DNA of 64,000 bases from the NCBI RefSeq assembly GCF_028890485.2, contig NZ_JARCHV010000001.1:720698-784697 (forward strand), given 5' to 3'. The position numbers and the translations under genes are program-made. The stretch comes from Planococcus sp. SK3692 (GTDB lineage Bacteria > Bacillota > Bacilli > Bacillales_A > Planococcaceae). Below are positions 30,186-39,353 of this stretch, one piece after another; position 1 is the stretch's first letter; every line of letters starts with the position of its first letter. The notes beneath the pieces are model-generated. The model had not been told where the DNA came from and ran no database searches. It saw only the letters and a program-made list of their open reading frames with translations.

Positions 30186-30407
30186 ATGGATTTATCCAAA
30201 CAATCACCTGAGAACGTCGATTTTATGATTGAGGAAATAAAAACGAAACTGCGCATGGTTAACGTTGACGCGATGAAAGCAGAGCATTTCAACACGTCCG
30301 AGTACGAAGACTTGCGTGAAATTTACGAGATGGTAAAAAATCGCGATAATTTCAGCCCGAACGAAATGCAGGCCATTGCCTCTGAACTTGGCTCATTGCG
30401 CAAATAA
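30186..30407 (+). CDS. yfkK: YfkK, UPF0435 (DUF1128) protein
   Basis: A 73-residue helical protein matching YfkK/DUF1128 ([11 protein letters not shown] and [12 protein letters not shown] blocks). It lies near yfkH in both this genome and B. subtilis. AAAGGCAGG lies just upstream of the ATG. Function unknown. Confidence 0.9.
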   Translation: MDLSKQSPENVDFMIEEIKTKLRMVNVDAMKAEHFNTSEYEDLREIYEMVKNRDNFSPNEMQAIASELGSLRK

Positions 30408-30410
30408 GGA

Positions 30411-30443
30411 AAGCCCTGAAGCTAATAGCTTCAGGGCTTTTTT
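30411..30443. terminator. Terminator of yfkK
   Basis: Perfect twelve-base stem AAGCCCTGAAGC / GCTTCAGGGCTT, then TTTTTT on the plus strand. It may also serve the convergent methyltransferase gene. Confidence 0.9.
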
Positions 30444-30477
30444 GTGCTTCGGAAACTCGCCTTATGCCTGTCGAAGC

Positions 30478-31476
30478 TTAACGGGCGCTTTCGCTTTTCT
30501 TTTCATATTGCACGATATACCAGCCGCCTTCTTTGATGACGGTGCGGAGGCTGAGGAATTCCAGGTTTGATTCTTCTCCCCATTCAATCAGTTCTTCTTT
30601 TTTCGGTAGACGGTAGAGATTGTCGAATGATGAAAAGAAGCTATTGAAAACATTGGCGAATGGCGGGCTGTCAGGGCCGCCTGCGATCGGTGTGACGACT
30701 GAGAAGATGCCGCCTGGCGCAATCCAGTTGCTAATTTCTTTGAACAAGGCCTGGCGCTTTTCGAGCGGGATATAATGCAGCACGTTATTGAGCATTACCA
30801 TATCCTGCGGGGATTCCGGCTTGTAATCCCACAAATCTGCTTGTTCGATGGAAACATTTTTTTGGTTTGCCGTCAGCTCTCTTGCTTTCTCGACGACTTC
30901 TTCGCTGATTTCGATTCCCGTGAATTGCGTCGTTGGGAATCGCTGACCCAATTTCTTTATGTAGCCGCCTTCCCCGCAGCCGATATCAAGTACACGGCGG
31001 CAGTCTTTTTCCTTCAATCTCTTGGCCATTTTCGGATAGGCCAATACTTCGAGCAAACGGCTCGTTTCTGCGACAGTCGATGCGTGCTCATCCTCGTCAA
31101 AGTGAAGGCGGCTTTGGTTGCGCATCATTTTCGGGTATTCCAGAAGTGTAGGGATATGCAGTTCCATCATTTCTTTTAGCAATACCCCCGACGAATTATT
31201 GCCTTTCGATTTCGGCAATTTCCAGCGGTTCTTTATCTGGTAGCGGTTGCGCCCAGTTTCTTTTAAGTAGCCGATCGAAACGCCGATCGCTACCCATTGT
31301 GCAAGCAGCTGCTCGTCGATCGACAATGCATCTGCCACGTCGAACTGAGTCATTGGCCGCTCAAAAGCCTTGTACAAGTCCAATTCATAGCCGACGTATG
31401 CATGCCAGCTGTACAAGAAGGGCTCATTGCGTTTCATATACGTTCTTGCTTTCACCATCTTCATTATATCGATCAT
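30478..31476 (-). CDS. Class I SAM-dependent methyltransferase with winged-helix-like N-terminus
   Basis: A 332-residue methyltransferase. Residues about 25-80 look like the winged-helix dimerisation domain of plant/antibiotic O-methyltransferases. SAM motif I is VLDIGCGEG (162-170), followed by an acidic strand end GIEIS and the post-motif MLNNVLHYI. Its ATG overlaps the stop of the FAD monooxygenase gene as ATGA, so the two are translationally coupled. GGAGGG lies 6 bases upstream. A small-molecule acceptor hydroxylated by the partner enzyme is the best guess; the substrate is unknown. Confidence 0.85.
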   Translation of the reverse strand: MIDIMKMVKARTYMKRNEPFLYSWHAYVGYELDLYKAFERPMTQFDVADALSIDEQLLAQWVAIGVSIGYLKETGRNRYQIKNRWKLPKSKGNNSSGVLLKEMMELHIPTLLEYPKMMRNQSRLHFDEDEHASTVAETSRLLEVLAYPKMAKRLKEKDCRRVLDIGCGEGGYIKKLGQRFPTTQFTGIEISEEVVEKARELTANQKNVSIEQADLWDYKPESPQDMVMLNNVLHYIPLEKRQALFKEISNWIAPGGIFSVVTPIAGGPDSPPFANVFNSFFSSFDNLYRLPKKEELIEWGEESNLEFLSLRTVIKEGGWYIVQYEKKSESAR

Positions 31477-32780
31477 ATAAGTCCCTCCACTTTCCACGGG
31501 TAGTCATCTTCCGGTTTGTAGTATTTCAGTTCTTTCGTGTCTTCTGGCAATTCTTTTGCGCGCACCGGCATGAACCCGCCTTGGATAAAGCGGTCCCGGA
31601 CATTCTCTTTCCATAAGCCTAGCCCCGAAACATTCAGCATTTGTTTAAAATGAAGAATTGGGTCTTCTTCCATGCGCTCAAAAGTACGTTGGCGCAAATA
31701 ACTGACTGGCCGGTACGGGAACGAATAGGCGAGCGCTGCGAGATGGCTCAGCTGAATGACATGGTCCGCCCGGCGGTAGCGCACTTTTTCATACCATTCA
31801 AGATTTGACGGGTCGGTTTTGCCTGCTGACAAAATGTCAGCGGCGAGCTCTCCCAAAACATCCGCGTCCTGGATCGCCATGTTCATACCTTCTCCCGCCA
31901 TCGGATGGACGGCATGAGCCGCATCTCCGATGATCGCTTTATTGCCCTTTACATAGGACTCAGCATGATACATAACGGGAATCATCAGCTGGATTTTTTG
32001 CCAGTCGGTCAAGCGCTGGACATAGCCGTCTACAGCTGGCGCCAAATCGGTGTAAAGTTTATGGAAATGGCTGATCGGCTTTTCTTTCAAGGTTTTGTAA
32101 TCCCCTGGCGGAATCAAATAGACGCTGCGCACTTGGTCATCGGGAAGCGGAAATAATCCGAGAAAGCGATTGTAAGTTGAAATGATCTTTCCGTCCGTAA
32201 AGTTCTCCGCTCTCGGGAACGTCACCGTCAGGAAATGATGATTGTACGTCGTCTGTTTCACTTCGATCTCCATCGCTTTTCTGGTCACTGATGACCGCCC
32301 CTCCGCACCGAAGAAAAACTTGGCTTCTACTTCGAACTTTTCAGTGCCTTTTTGAAGAATGGCGGTGTTCTCGGTATAACCTTTGCACGCCGTCCCTTTC
32401 AAATAATGGAAGTTGTCGTATTCAAAAGCCGCTTTCCGAATGATGGTTTTCAGCTCTTCGTGATGGATCATGTAAGCGGCGTTGTATTTTCCAGGCAACA
32501 CGCTGTAATCCATGAACGATTGGTCTTTCACTTTTAAAGTGCTAGAGAGTTCGAGCATATCCAGCACTTTGATTTCATTGGACCGATCGCAAATCGAATC
32601 GTATACATCAAGGCCGTCGAATACCTGCATGCTCTTCGGCTGCAATAGCTCTCCCTTATAGGTCGGCGAACGGACAGCCATGCGCTCGGCCAGGACGACA
32701 TCAAAACCACGCCTCGCCAATTTCAATGCGAGCGTCAGCCCACCTATTCCCCCTCCGCCGATGAACACATCCGTTTTCAT
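31473..32780 (-). CDS. FAD-dependent monooxygenase (UbiH/PHBH-like)
   Basis: A 435-residue class A flavoprotein. It has an N-terminal dinucleotide motif GGGGIGG (8-14) with E32 at the end of strand 2, a KGELLQPKS segment (42-50), a DG-type motif GAEGRSS (158-164) and the GD motif IGDAAHAVHP (284-293). It would hydroxylate or epoxidise a small organic substrate with NAD(P)H and oxygen. Cofactor-binding features are intact. No polyketide synthase or other pathway gene is adjacent besides the coupled methyltransferase, so the pathway is unknown. The ATG at 32780 has AAGGAG 9 bases upstream. Confidence 0.87.
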   Translation of the reverse strand: MKTDVFIGGGGIGGLTLALKLARRGFDVVLAERMAVRSPTYKGELLQPKSMQVFDGLDVYDSICDRSNEIKVLDMLELSSTLKVKDQSFMDYSVLPGKYNAAYMIHHEELKTIIRKAAFEYDNFHYLKGTACKGYTENTAILQKGTEKFEVEAKFFFGAEGRSSVTRKAMEIEVKQTTYNHHFLTVTFPRAENFTDGKIISTYNRFLGLFPLPDDQVRSVYLIPPGDYKTLKEKPISHFHKLYTDLAPAVDGYVQRLTDWQKIQLMIPVMYHAESYVKGNKAIIGDAAHAVHPMAGEGMNMAIQDADVLGELAADILSAGKTDPSNLEWYEKVRYRRADHVIQLSHLAALAYSFPYRPVSYLRQRTFERMEEDPILHFKQMLNVSGLGLWKENVRDRFIQGGFMPVRAKELPEDTKELKYYKPEDDYPWKVEGLI

Positions 32781-32848
32781 GAGCTTCAACTCCTTGACTT
32801 TCCTTACCCTGAAAAAGTGCTCATGAAAACAGAACTAGCCGCAAACAA

Positions 32849-32878
32849 TAAAAAAAGACCCTCAATGGGTCTTTTTTT
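32849..32878 (-). terminator. Terminator of psuG
   Basis: Short strong hairpin AAAGACCC / GGGTCTTT with T-run on the minus strand, directly after the psuK-psuG operon. Confidence 0.85.
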
Positions 32879-32890
32879 CACAATTTGTCC

Positions 32891-33802
32891 TCAAAGTGCG
32901 TTATAGGAAGCGGCTAGTTCCGCACCGACTTTAGCATTGTGCTTCACCAGTTCGATATTGGCGACCAAGCTTTTGCCTTCCGTCAACTCTTTCACTTTAC
33001 CGAGCAAAAATGGCGTGACTTCTTTGCCGTTGATGCCATTTGCTTTTGCTTCCGCCATCGCCTGTTCGATGATGCCATCGATAAAGCCTTTATCGAGTGC
33101 GTGTTCTTGTGGGATCGGATTGGCGATGACCGCTCCGCCTTTTAAGCCAAGCGTCCATTGTGCTTTCAGGATAGCCGCGAGCTCTTCAGTCGATTGAGAG
33201 CCATAGCTCAACGGGAAGCCGCTGTGGCGTGTATAGAATGCCGGCATCTCGTCAGTCTGGTAGCCGATGACCGGAACACCTTTTGTCTCCAGGTATTCAA
33301 GTGTCAGCCCGATATCGAGAATCGACTTCGCTCCTGCACAGACGACCGCAACCCCTGTATTCGACAACTCTTCCAAATCGGCCGAAATATCCATCGTCGC
33401 TTCCGCCCCGCGATGGACACCGCCAATGCCGCCGGTCGCGAACACGCGGATGCCGGCAAGTTCTGCACAAATCATTGTCGCGGCAACCGTCGTTGCGCCG
33501 ATTTTTTTCGTTGCGAGCAATTGGCCGATGTCTCGGCGGGATACTTTCGCAACGTCCGGTGAATTGCCCAGAAGTTCCAGTTCTTCGTCTGATAAGCCAA
33601 TTTTGATCTGTCCGTCCATCAAAGCGATTGTTGCCGGAACGGCACCGTTATCACGGACAATCTGTTCGACCTCACGTGCCGTTTCGACATTTTGCGGATA
33701 CGGCATGCCGTGGGAGATGATGGTCGACTCCAAAGCGACAATCGGTTTTTTCTGGTCGATGGCTTCCTGCACTTCTGTTGAATAGCTGATCATGTTTGTC
33801 AT
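32891..33802 (-). CDS. psuG: Pseudouridine-5'-phosphate glycosidase
   Basis: A 303-residue PsuG/IndA family enzyme that reversibly cleaves pseudouridine 5'-phosphate to uracil and ribose 5-phosphate. Family blocks [16 protein letters not shown] (near residue 23), [11 protein letters not shown] and DISADLEEL are present, including the catalytic lysine/glutamate region. Its ATG overlaps the psuK stop by 4 bp, and GGAGG is 7 bases upstream. Together with psuK it degrades pseudouridine from RNA turnover. Confidence 0.95.
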   Translation of the reverse strand: MTNMISYSTEVQEAIDQKKPIVALESTIISHGMPYPQNVETAREVEQIVRDNGAVPATIALMDGQIKIGLSDEELELLGNSPDVAKVSRRDIGQLLATKKIGATTVAATMICAELAGIRVFATGGIGGVHRGAEATMDISADLEELSNTGVAVVCAGAKSILDIGLTLEYLETKGVPVIGYQTDEMPAFYTRHSGFPLSYGSQSTEELAAILKAQWTLGLKGGAVIANPIPQEHALDKGFIDGIIEQAMAEAKANGINGKEVTPFLLGKVKELTEGKSLVANIELVKHNAKVGAELAASYNAL

Positions 33803-34893
33803 TTTAATTCCTCCAGTTCTTTGGTTAACACCGTTTCGGTTAATTCGGGACGTACTGTCTGGCTGCTTGCGAGTGTCTTGGCTGCATTCAACATGCCCAT
33901 CTGTACCGCTTGATGAAAATCATGGCCCGATAGATGGGAATGAAGAAAGCCTCCCGAGAAAGCGTCGCCAGCTCCGGTGACATCTTCCACTTGCAGTGTT
34001 TCGATTGCCGGGAAATGCATCACGCCATTTTCGTCACCAGCCATGGCTCCGTCTTTTCCGCCGGTCACGACAGCTGTTGTTGCGCCTTGTTCGAGAAGCA
34101 TTTCAACCGCGCGCTTCCAATCGGCTTGATCATGGATGGAGATGTTCAGCCTGAGGGCTGCTTCGTCGCGGTTCAGGATCAGAAATGAAATACCGTTCAA
34201 CTCTTCTCCTAGACGATCCATTTTGGGCGCTGAGACAGGAATGACGGCAAGTGGCACTCCGGAAGACGATGCGAGATCCTGCAAATACTTGATGGTTTCT
34301 TTCGGGCAGTTCAAGTCAACTGCCAATAGTTTCGCGCGCATCAACTTGCTGCGGTGCGGCTCCAGATAATCCGGCGTCAATTCCGTGTAGATGTCCATAT
34401 CCGCTAGCGCCAAAGTCATTTCACCGTCAGGTTCCAACACAGCGGTATAGCTGCCCGTTGCGCCTCCTGAAAGTGTTTTAGTCATGGCCGTGCCCATATA
34501 AGGCGAAGACACTTCCTCGATGAACTGCCATTCCGGATCGTCTCCTGCAATCGATACCAATTGGACTGCATGCCCCAGACGGCCCAGGTTTTCAGCGATA
34601 TTGCGTGCGACGCCCCCGACGCTCCTCGTAACCGTTGCCGGATTCGAGGTGCCATGGACGGATGGTGCTTTCAAATGGAATTTCCGGTCCACATTCGCTC
34701 CGCCGATGCACAGAATTGCATTTTCTTCGGGCAGTACATATGCACGGCCGAGGATTCTGCCTTGCTTAATGAGTCCGGAGATCAGATTGGCTAATGACGG
34801 GCGCGAAATCCCGAGCGCATCTGCCATTTCCTGCTGGGATAAATACGGATCGCGCTCAATCAACGCTAAGATTTTCTGTTCGTTGCGATTCAT
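33799..34893 (-). CDS. psuK: Pseudouridine kinase with N-terminal HTH (PfkB family)
   Basis: A 364-residue protein. Residues 1-50 form a winged-helix DNA-binding segment ([20 protein letters not shown], then [11 protein letters not shown]). The rest is a ribokinase/PfkB kinase with [15 protein letters not shown] and the catalytic [13 protein letters not shown] motif. It phosphorylates pseudouridine for PsuG. The HTH suggests direct control of transcription as well, as in YeiI-type kinases; that is inference. Overlap with psuG indicates one operon. Confidence 0.92.
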   Translation of the reverse strand: MNRNEQKILALIERDPYLSQQEMADALGISRPSLANLISGLIKQGRILGRAYVLPEENAILCIGGANVDRKFHLKAPSVHGTSNPATVTRSVGGVARNIAENLGRLGHAVQLVSIAGDDPEWQFIEEVSSPYMGTAMTKTLSGGATGSYTAVLEPDGEMTLALADMDIYTELTPDYLEPHRSKLMRAKLLAVDLNCPKETIKYLQDLASSSGVPLAVIPVSAPKMDRLGEELNGISFLILNRDEAALRLNISIHDQADWKRAVEMLLEQGATTAVVTGGKDGAMAGDENGVMHFPAIETLQVEDVTGAGDAFSGGFLHSHLSGHDFHQAVQMGMLNAAKTLASSQTVRPELTETVLTKELEELK

Positions 34894-35037
34894 TGGCTCC
34901 CCCTCTTTTTAAACTTTTGTTTATATATTAAACTTTTATAATTAAATATGCAACTCATTTTCTTTCAAACGCACCACTATTGCGCTATGTGTTTGAATAT
35001 TGCTACTATAGAAAGGATGAGAGGAGTGTTTTTGGAA

Positions 35038-36270
35038 ATGACTACATTTGATGAAAAGTTATCCCGCTATGCTGAATTGGCGGTAAAGGTGGGCGTCAAT
35101 ATCCAGCCTGACCAAAAATTGTATATTGCAGCGTCTATAGATGCTGCACCGTTTGTCCGTTTGATTGTCAAAAAAGCGTATGAAGAAGGTGCAAGACAAG
35201 TATTCGTGGACTGGAGCGACGATGTGATTTCCCGCACGCGCTTCGAGAAAGCACCAGAAGATTCTTTTGCCGAATTTCCTGAATGGAAAGTCCAGGAGCG
35301 GGAGCAATTGGCCGAACAAGGCGCAGCGTTCATCAGCGTCGTTTCGCAAAGTCCTGACTTGCTAAAAGGCATCGATTCCAAACGCATTTCAGCATCCCAA
35401 AAAGCGACTGGCCAAGCGCTGAATAAATACCGCCAGTATGTGCAATCCGATAAGATCAGCTGGTGTGTCCTGGCTGCCCCATCTGAGCAATGGGCAAAAA
35501 AAGTGTTCCCGGAGCTTCCGGAAAACGAGCAAGTGGATGCACTTTGGGAAGCGATTTTCAAGGCTGTCCGTGCAGATACGAAAGATCCGATCGAAGCTTG
35601 GCTGGAGCATGACCGCACACTCCATACAAAAGCCGATTATTTGAATGACAAGAAATACGCCAAGCTCCATTACCAGGCACCGGGCACCGACCTCGAAGTG
35701 GCGCTGCCAAAAGGCCATCTATGGGCAGGCGCTGGTTCTGTCAACGAAAAAGGCAATACCTTTATGGCGAACATGCCGACCGAAGAAGTCTTCACAGTCC
35801 CGCATAAAGATGATGTTAACGGCTTTGTCTCGAGCACCAAACCGCTCAGCTATGGCGGCAATATCATTGACGGCTTTAAGATCACGTTTGAAGGCGGCCG
35901 CATCACCGATGTATCAGCTGAACAAGGCGAAGAAGTGCTGAAGGAGTTGGTTGCCACGGATGAAGGCTCCCACCGCCTAGGGGAAGTGGCATTAGTGCCT
36001 CATCAATCGCCGATTTCAGATTCAGGCATTTTGTTCTTCAACACTTTATTCGACGAAAATGCGTCAAACCACTTCGCGATTGGCAGTGCTTATGCATTTT
36101 GCCTAGAAGGCGGCAAGACGATGTCGGCGGATGAATTGAAAGAGCACGGCTTGAACCAAAGCATCACGCATGTCGATTTCATGGTCGGTTCTGCCGATAT
36201 GGATATCGACGGCATTTTGGAAGATGGCACACGTGAACCAATTTTCCGGGGCGGCAACTGGGCATTTTAA
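35038..36270 (+). CDS. M29 family aminopeptidase (AmpS/PepS type)
   Basis: A 410-residue cytosolic metallo-aminopeptidase of family M29. Expected metal ligands are present: Glu in MPTEEVF, Glu in GEVALVP, His in ENASNHFAIG, and His/Asp in THVDFMVGS. Start choice is open: ATG at 35038 is 11 bases from GGAG, while TTG at 35032 is 5 bases away and would add two residues. A second M29 gene lies at 46532-47755. Confidence 0.92.
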   Translation: MTTFDEKLSRYAELAVKVGVNIQPDQKLYIAASIDAAPFVRLIVKKAYEEGARQVFVDWSDDVISRTRFEKAPEDSFAEFPEWKVQEREQLAEQGAAFISVVSQSPDLLKGIDSKRISASQKATGQALNKYRQYVQSDKISWCVLAAPSEQWAKKVFPELPENEQVDALWEAIFKAVRADTKDPIEAWLEHDRTLHTKADYLNDKKYAKLHYQAPGTDLEVALPKGHLWAGAGSVNEKGNTFMANMPTEEVFTVPHKDDVNGFVSSTKPLSYGGNIIDGFKITFEGGRITDVSAEQGEEVLKELVATDEGSHRLGEVALVPHQSPISDSGILFFNTLFDENASNHFAIGSAYAFCLEGGKTMSADELKEHGLNQSITHVDFMVGSADMDIDGILEDGTREPIFRGGNWAF

Positions 36271-36354
36271 AGGTCGATAATTCGACACTTAATTTTCTAT
36301 GCGTTTTCATGTATACTAAATAGGATAATTACAGTTTAGAGAGGGGTTATCACT

Positions 36355-36495
36355 ATGCTTTACGGTATTACTGCTGTCCTCGGATTCATGGCTGTGATCT
36401 TCATGTTCTTCTTCACACTGCTTCATTTCCTTGGCAAAGAGCTTCATAGCCATGATGCAGAGCATATCGATCCGCTTCCGAAAGAGCGTCATTAA
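36355..36495 (+). CDS. Small membrane protein, 46 residues
   Basis: A short frame with one hydrophobic helix (residues about 4-25, LYGITAVLGFMAVIFMFFFT) and a soluble tail rich in His/Glu/Asp ending PLPKERH. GAGAGGGG lies 8 bases before the ATG, and a good terminator follows 5 bp after the stop. The start, helix and terminator make a real gene likely. I do not recognise the family. Confidence 0.65.
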   Translation: MLYGITAVLGFMAVIFMFFFTLLHFLGKELHSHDAEHIDPLPKERH

Positions 36496-36499
36496 GTAA

Positions 36500-36538
36500 A
36501 AAAAACTCTGTCTCGCAAATGCGGGGCAGAGCTTTTTT
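36500..36538 (+). terminator. Terminator of the 46-residue membrane protein gene
   Basis: Stem CTCTGTCTCGC / GCGGGGCAGAG followed by TTTTTT on the plus strand. Confidence 0.85.
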
Positions 36539-36624
36539 CTGTATCTCCTCCCTCTATCACATCTCACAGAAAAGTGATAAAATTTGAATAAGCAATGTTT
36601 ATACCGATTAGGAGGAATTCATCC

Positions 36625-37632
36625 ATGTTTTCTGCAACGGATATCGGGATCGATCTCGGTACCGCCAATATTCTTGTCTATACAAAGTCAAAAGGCGTTA
36701 TCTTAAATGAACCATCCATCGTCGCTTTGGATGCCCGTAGCGGCGCTGTCATCGCGATCGGCACCGAAGCGAAGGCGATGCTCGGCAAAGCACCCGATTC
36801 CATCCGCATCGTGCGCCCGATGAAAGAAGGCGTCATCGCCGACTTTGACGTGACCCGCGAACTTTTAAAGCTGGTCATGCAAAAAGCCGCGAAACAGCTC
36901 GGCGGCTCTCTCCGGAAGCCGAAAGTCATGGTTTGCACCCCATCCGGTGCAACCGCTGTTGAACGCCGGGCTATCCATGATGCCGTTAAGCAAAGTGGCG
37001 CGAAATCCGTGCACTTGATCGAAGAAACAGTTGCCGCAGCAATCGGCGCTGACTTGCCGATTACGGAACCTGTAGCTTCGGTCATCGTCGATATCGGAGG
37101 GGGCACGACAGAAGTCGCCATCATTTCATTCGGCGGCGTGGTGTCTTCCAATACGATCAAGATTGCCGGAGACCGTATGGATGAAGACATCATCCAATAC
37201 GTCCGCAAGCATTACAACTTATTGATCGGCGAGAAAACGGCTGAAACGATCAAAAAAGAAATCGGCTATGCGCCAATCCCTCACGAACCGAAAAAGATGA
37301 ACATCCGCGGGCGCGACGTGTTGAGTGGATTGCCGAAAACGATCGAGTTGAGTTCCGACGAAATGCAAAAAGCGCTCAGCGAATCCTTATCAGCCATTTT
37401 GGAATGCATCCGTGCCACGCTGGAAAATTGCCCCGCTGAATTGTCGGGCGATATGGTCGACCAAGGTGTTGTCATTTCCGGCGGCGGCGCTTTGTTGAAA
37501 GGCTTGCAGGAATGGCTCGCGCAGGAAATTTCCGTACCGGTACATATCGCGCCGGACCCGTTGGAATCCGTGGCGATCGGCACCGGCCGCTCGCTCGGCA
37601 TGATCGACCAGCTCGAAAAAATGTCACGTTAA
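36625..37632 (+). CDS. mreBH: Actin-like rod-shape protein MreBH
   Basis: A 335-residue bacterial actin. The N-terminus [19 protein letters not shown], length and C-terminus resemble B. subtilis MreBH more than MreB or Mbl. ATP-binding loops [10 protein letters not shown] (10-19), DIGGGTTE (about 158) and [11 protein letters not shown] are intact. It directs lateral cell-wall synthesis; in B. subtilis MreBH partners with autolysin LytE. GGAGG precedes the ATG. The carbonic anhydrase gene follows 30 bp later on the same strand. Confidence 0.92.
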   Translation: MFSATDIGIDLGTANILVYTKSKGVILNEPSIVALDARSGAVIAIGTEAKAMLGKAPDSIRIVRPMKEGVIADFDVTRELLKLVMQKAAKQLGGSLRKPKVMVCTPSGATAVERRAIHDAVKQSGAKSVHLIEETVAAAIGADLPITEPVASVIVDIGGGTTEVAIISFGGVVSSNTIKIAGDRMDEDIIQYVRKHYNLLIGEKTAETIKKEIGYAPIPHEPKKMNIRGRDVLSGLPKTIELSSDEMQKALSESLSAILECIRATLENCPAELSGDMVDQGVVISGGGALLKGLQEWLAQEISVPVHIAPDPLESVAIGTGRSLGMIDQLEKMSR

Positions 37633-37662
37633 ATCCCAAACGACCATCAAGGAGGAAAAACG

Positions 37663-38235
37663 ATGTCTTTATTGAATGAGATTTTGGATTACAACGAAAA
37701 GTTTGTAGAAGAAAAACGCTACGAGGAATTCATCACCACCAATCTCCCGGACAAGCGGATCGTCATCTTGACTTGCATGGATACCCGCCTGCTTGAACTC
37801 TTGCCAAAAGCGATGAACTTCAAGAACGGCGACGTGAAAATCGTCAAAAGCGCCGGCGCTGTCATCAACCACCCTTTCGGCGGCATCATGCGCAGCTTGT
37901 TCGTGGCAGTATACGAATTGAAGGCCGATGAGATTTATATTGTCGGACACCACGACTGCGGCATGGCCAAAGTGAAACCGGAAGGCATCATCGAGAAGAT
38001 GAAAGAGCGCGGAATTGAAGAAAGCACGATCGAACAGATGAAATTCTCAGGTGTCAATCTCGACGAATGGCTGAAAGGTTTCGATAACGTAACGGAGAGC
38101 GTGCGCCACAGCGTCGACATGGTCCGCCATCATCCATTGATGGATAAAACCGTCCCTGTCCACGGCCTTGTCATCGACCCGAAAACCGGAAAACTCGACG
38201 TCGTCATCGACGGCAATAAAGACGAAAACCGCTGA
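37663..38235 (+). CDS. Beta-class carbonic anhydrase
   Basis: A 190-residue zinc enzyme interconverting CO2 and bicarbonate. Zinc ligands C38, H96 and C99 (HHDCG), and the D40-R42 dyad in CMDTR, are all present. It resembles B. subtilis YtiB. AAGGAGG precedes the ATG. Probably co-transcribed with mreBH. Confidence 0.92.
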   Translation: MSLLNEILDYNEKFVEEKRYEEFITTNLPDKRIVILTCMDTRLLELLPKAMNFKNGDVKIVKSAGAVINHPFGGIMRSLFVAVYELKADEIYIVGHHDCGMAKVKPEGIIEKMKERGIEESTIEQMKFSGVNLDEWLKGFDNVTESVRHSVDMVRHHPLMDKTVPVHGLVIDPKTGKLDVVIDGNKDENR

Positions 38236-38256
38236 GCAATCTCAGCGGTTTTCTTT
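38225..38256. terminator. Bidirectional terminator overlapping two stop codons
   Basis: Stem AAAACCGCTGAG / CTCAGCGGTTTT spans the stop of the carbonic anhydrase gene and the stop of the convergent DinB-family gene. Confidence 0.85.
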
Positions 38257-38724
38257 TTGGAAATAGATATAGTCAAGCGGGATTCCGGCTTTGCCGAACT
38301 GGCGCAATAGAGAAGTGATATGCCCACGGTGGTAGCTCGCGTGATTGACGACGGTGAACAGCATTTCTTCACGGCTGTGGCAGAACTCGTCACCTTTCAT
38401 ATTGCGGTACTCCAGTTCCTCTTGCCAGCTTTCTTCCGGCAGCGAGGCGAAATACAATTCCATCTCCGCATGAAGCAATAAAAATGCCTCTTTCGCCTTC
38501 TCTAGGCTATCTACATCAAAATGTTCAAATTCTGGGCTCTTGACCCCATTCATCCGCTTGAACCACAATTTTTCGACTCCGATAACGTGGGCGACCGTTT
38601 CACGGATCGATGGGAATGAACTTTTGCCCGCTTTTGTGTAATACTCTTCGCCCGATTCCTCAACCAATTGCAGCACCTTTTGAGTGGCCCATTGGTGATA
38701 AGCAAATAATTTCTGGGGATTCAT
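38242..38724 (-). CDS. DinB family protein
   Basis: A 160-residue four-helix protein of the DinB/YfiT superfamily. The three metal-binding histidines fit AHVIG (about residue 50) and NHASYHRGH (near 127-135). Members include bacillithiol-S-transferases and uncharacterised damage-inducible proteins; the role here is not known. The ATG at 38724 has GAGAGG 7 bases upstream. Confidence 0.88.
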   Translation of the reverse strand: MNPQKLFAYHQWATQKVLQLVEESGEEYYTKAGKSSFPSIRETVAHVIGVEKLWFKRMNGVKSPEFEHFDVDSLEKAKEAFLLLHAEMELYFASLPEESWQEELEYRNMKGDEFCHSREEMLFTVVNHASYHRGHITSLLRQFGKAGIPLDYIYFQKENR

Positions 38725-38803
38725 ATAGCATCCTCTCCCTTCATCATTTTTCAAACCATCTCCGCATATCCTTCCACCATCTCAGATAGGCGGCCTTGCC
38801 CTT

Positions 38804-39352
38804 TCAAAAATCCTGTTCGAGCAATGCGTAATAATAATGGTCTTTCCATTCTCCGTTGATGAACAAGAATTGCTTAAGCAAACCTTCTTTTTCAAACCCC
38901 GCTTTTTCGAGCACGCGCAACGAGCCGATATTGTCCGGAGCGACATACGCTTCCACACGGTGTAGCCGCAATTGCTCAAATCCGAAAGCGGTGATCAAGC
39001 GGACCGCTTCGCTGGCAATGCCGCGTCCGATGAACTGTTCGTCCATCGAGTAGCCGACGAGTGCGCTGAGAAATGGCAAGCGCTTAATGCTGTAAATGGA
39101 GATATGACCGATCAGCTGATTGCTGTCGTGTGAGAAAATCCCAAAACTGTATTCCCGGTTTTCCCGCGCCTGATAGATCGACTCACGGATCTTCTCGCGC
39201 TGTACGGCGATCGTGAAATAACTATCGCGATGCCTCGGCTCATAAATCGCCCAATAATCACGGTTTTTCACCAAAATCCGCACCATGTCTTCAGCATCTT
39301 CTACAGTAAGTGTGCGCAGGTAACAGGTTTTCCCTTCAAAAAGCAGATTCAT
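38804..39352 (-). CDS. GNAT family acetyltransferase, RimJ/RimL type
   Basis: A 182-residue N-acetyltransferase. The acetyl-CoA loop is visible in DEQFIGRGIASEAVR, with the RimJ/RimL-like tail RVLEKAGFEKEGLLKQFLFINGEWKDHYYYALL. It begins 2 bp after the pepF stop, so the two are co-transcribed. The substrate may be a protein N-terminus or a small amine; not assigned. Confidence 0.88.
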   Translation of the reverse strand: MNLLFEGKTCYLRTLTVEDAEDMVRILVKNRDYWAIYEPRHRDSYFTIAVQREKIRESIYQARENREYSFGIFSHDSNQLIGHISIYSIKRLPFLSALVGYSMDEQFIGRGIASEAVRLITAFGFEQLRLHRVEAYVAPDNIGSLRVLEKAGFEKEGLLKQFLFINGEWKDHYYYALLEQDF

Positions 39353-39353
39353 C

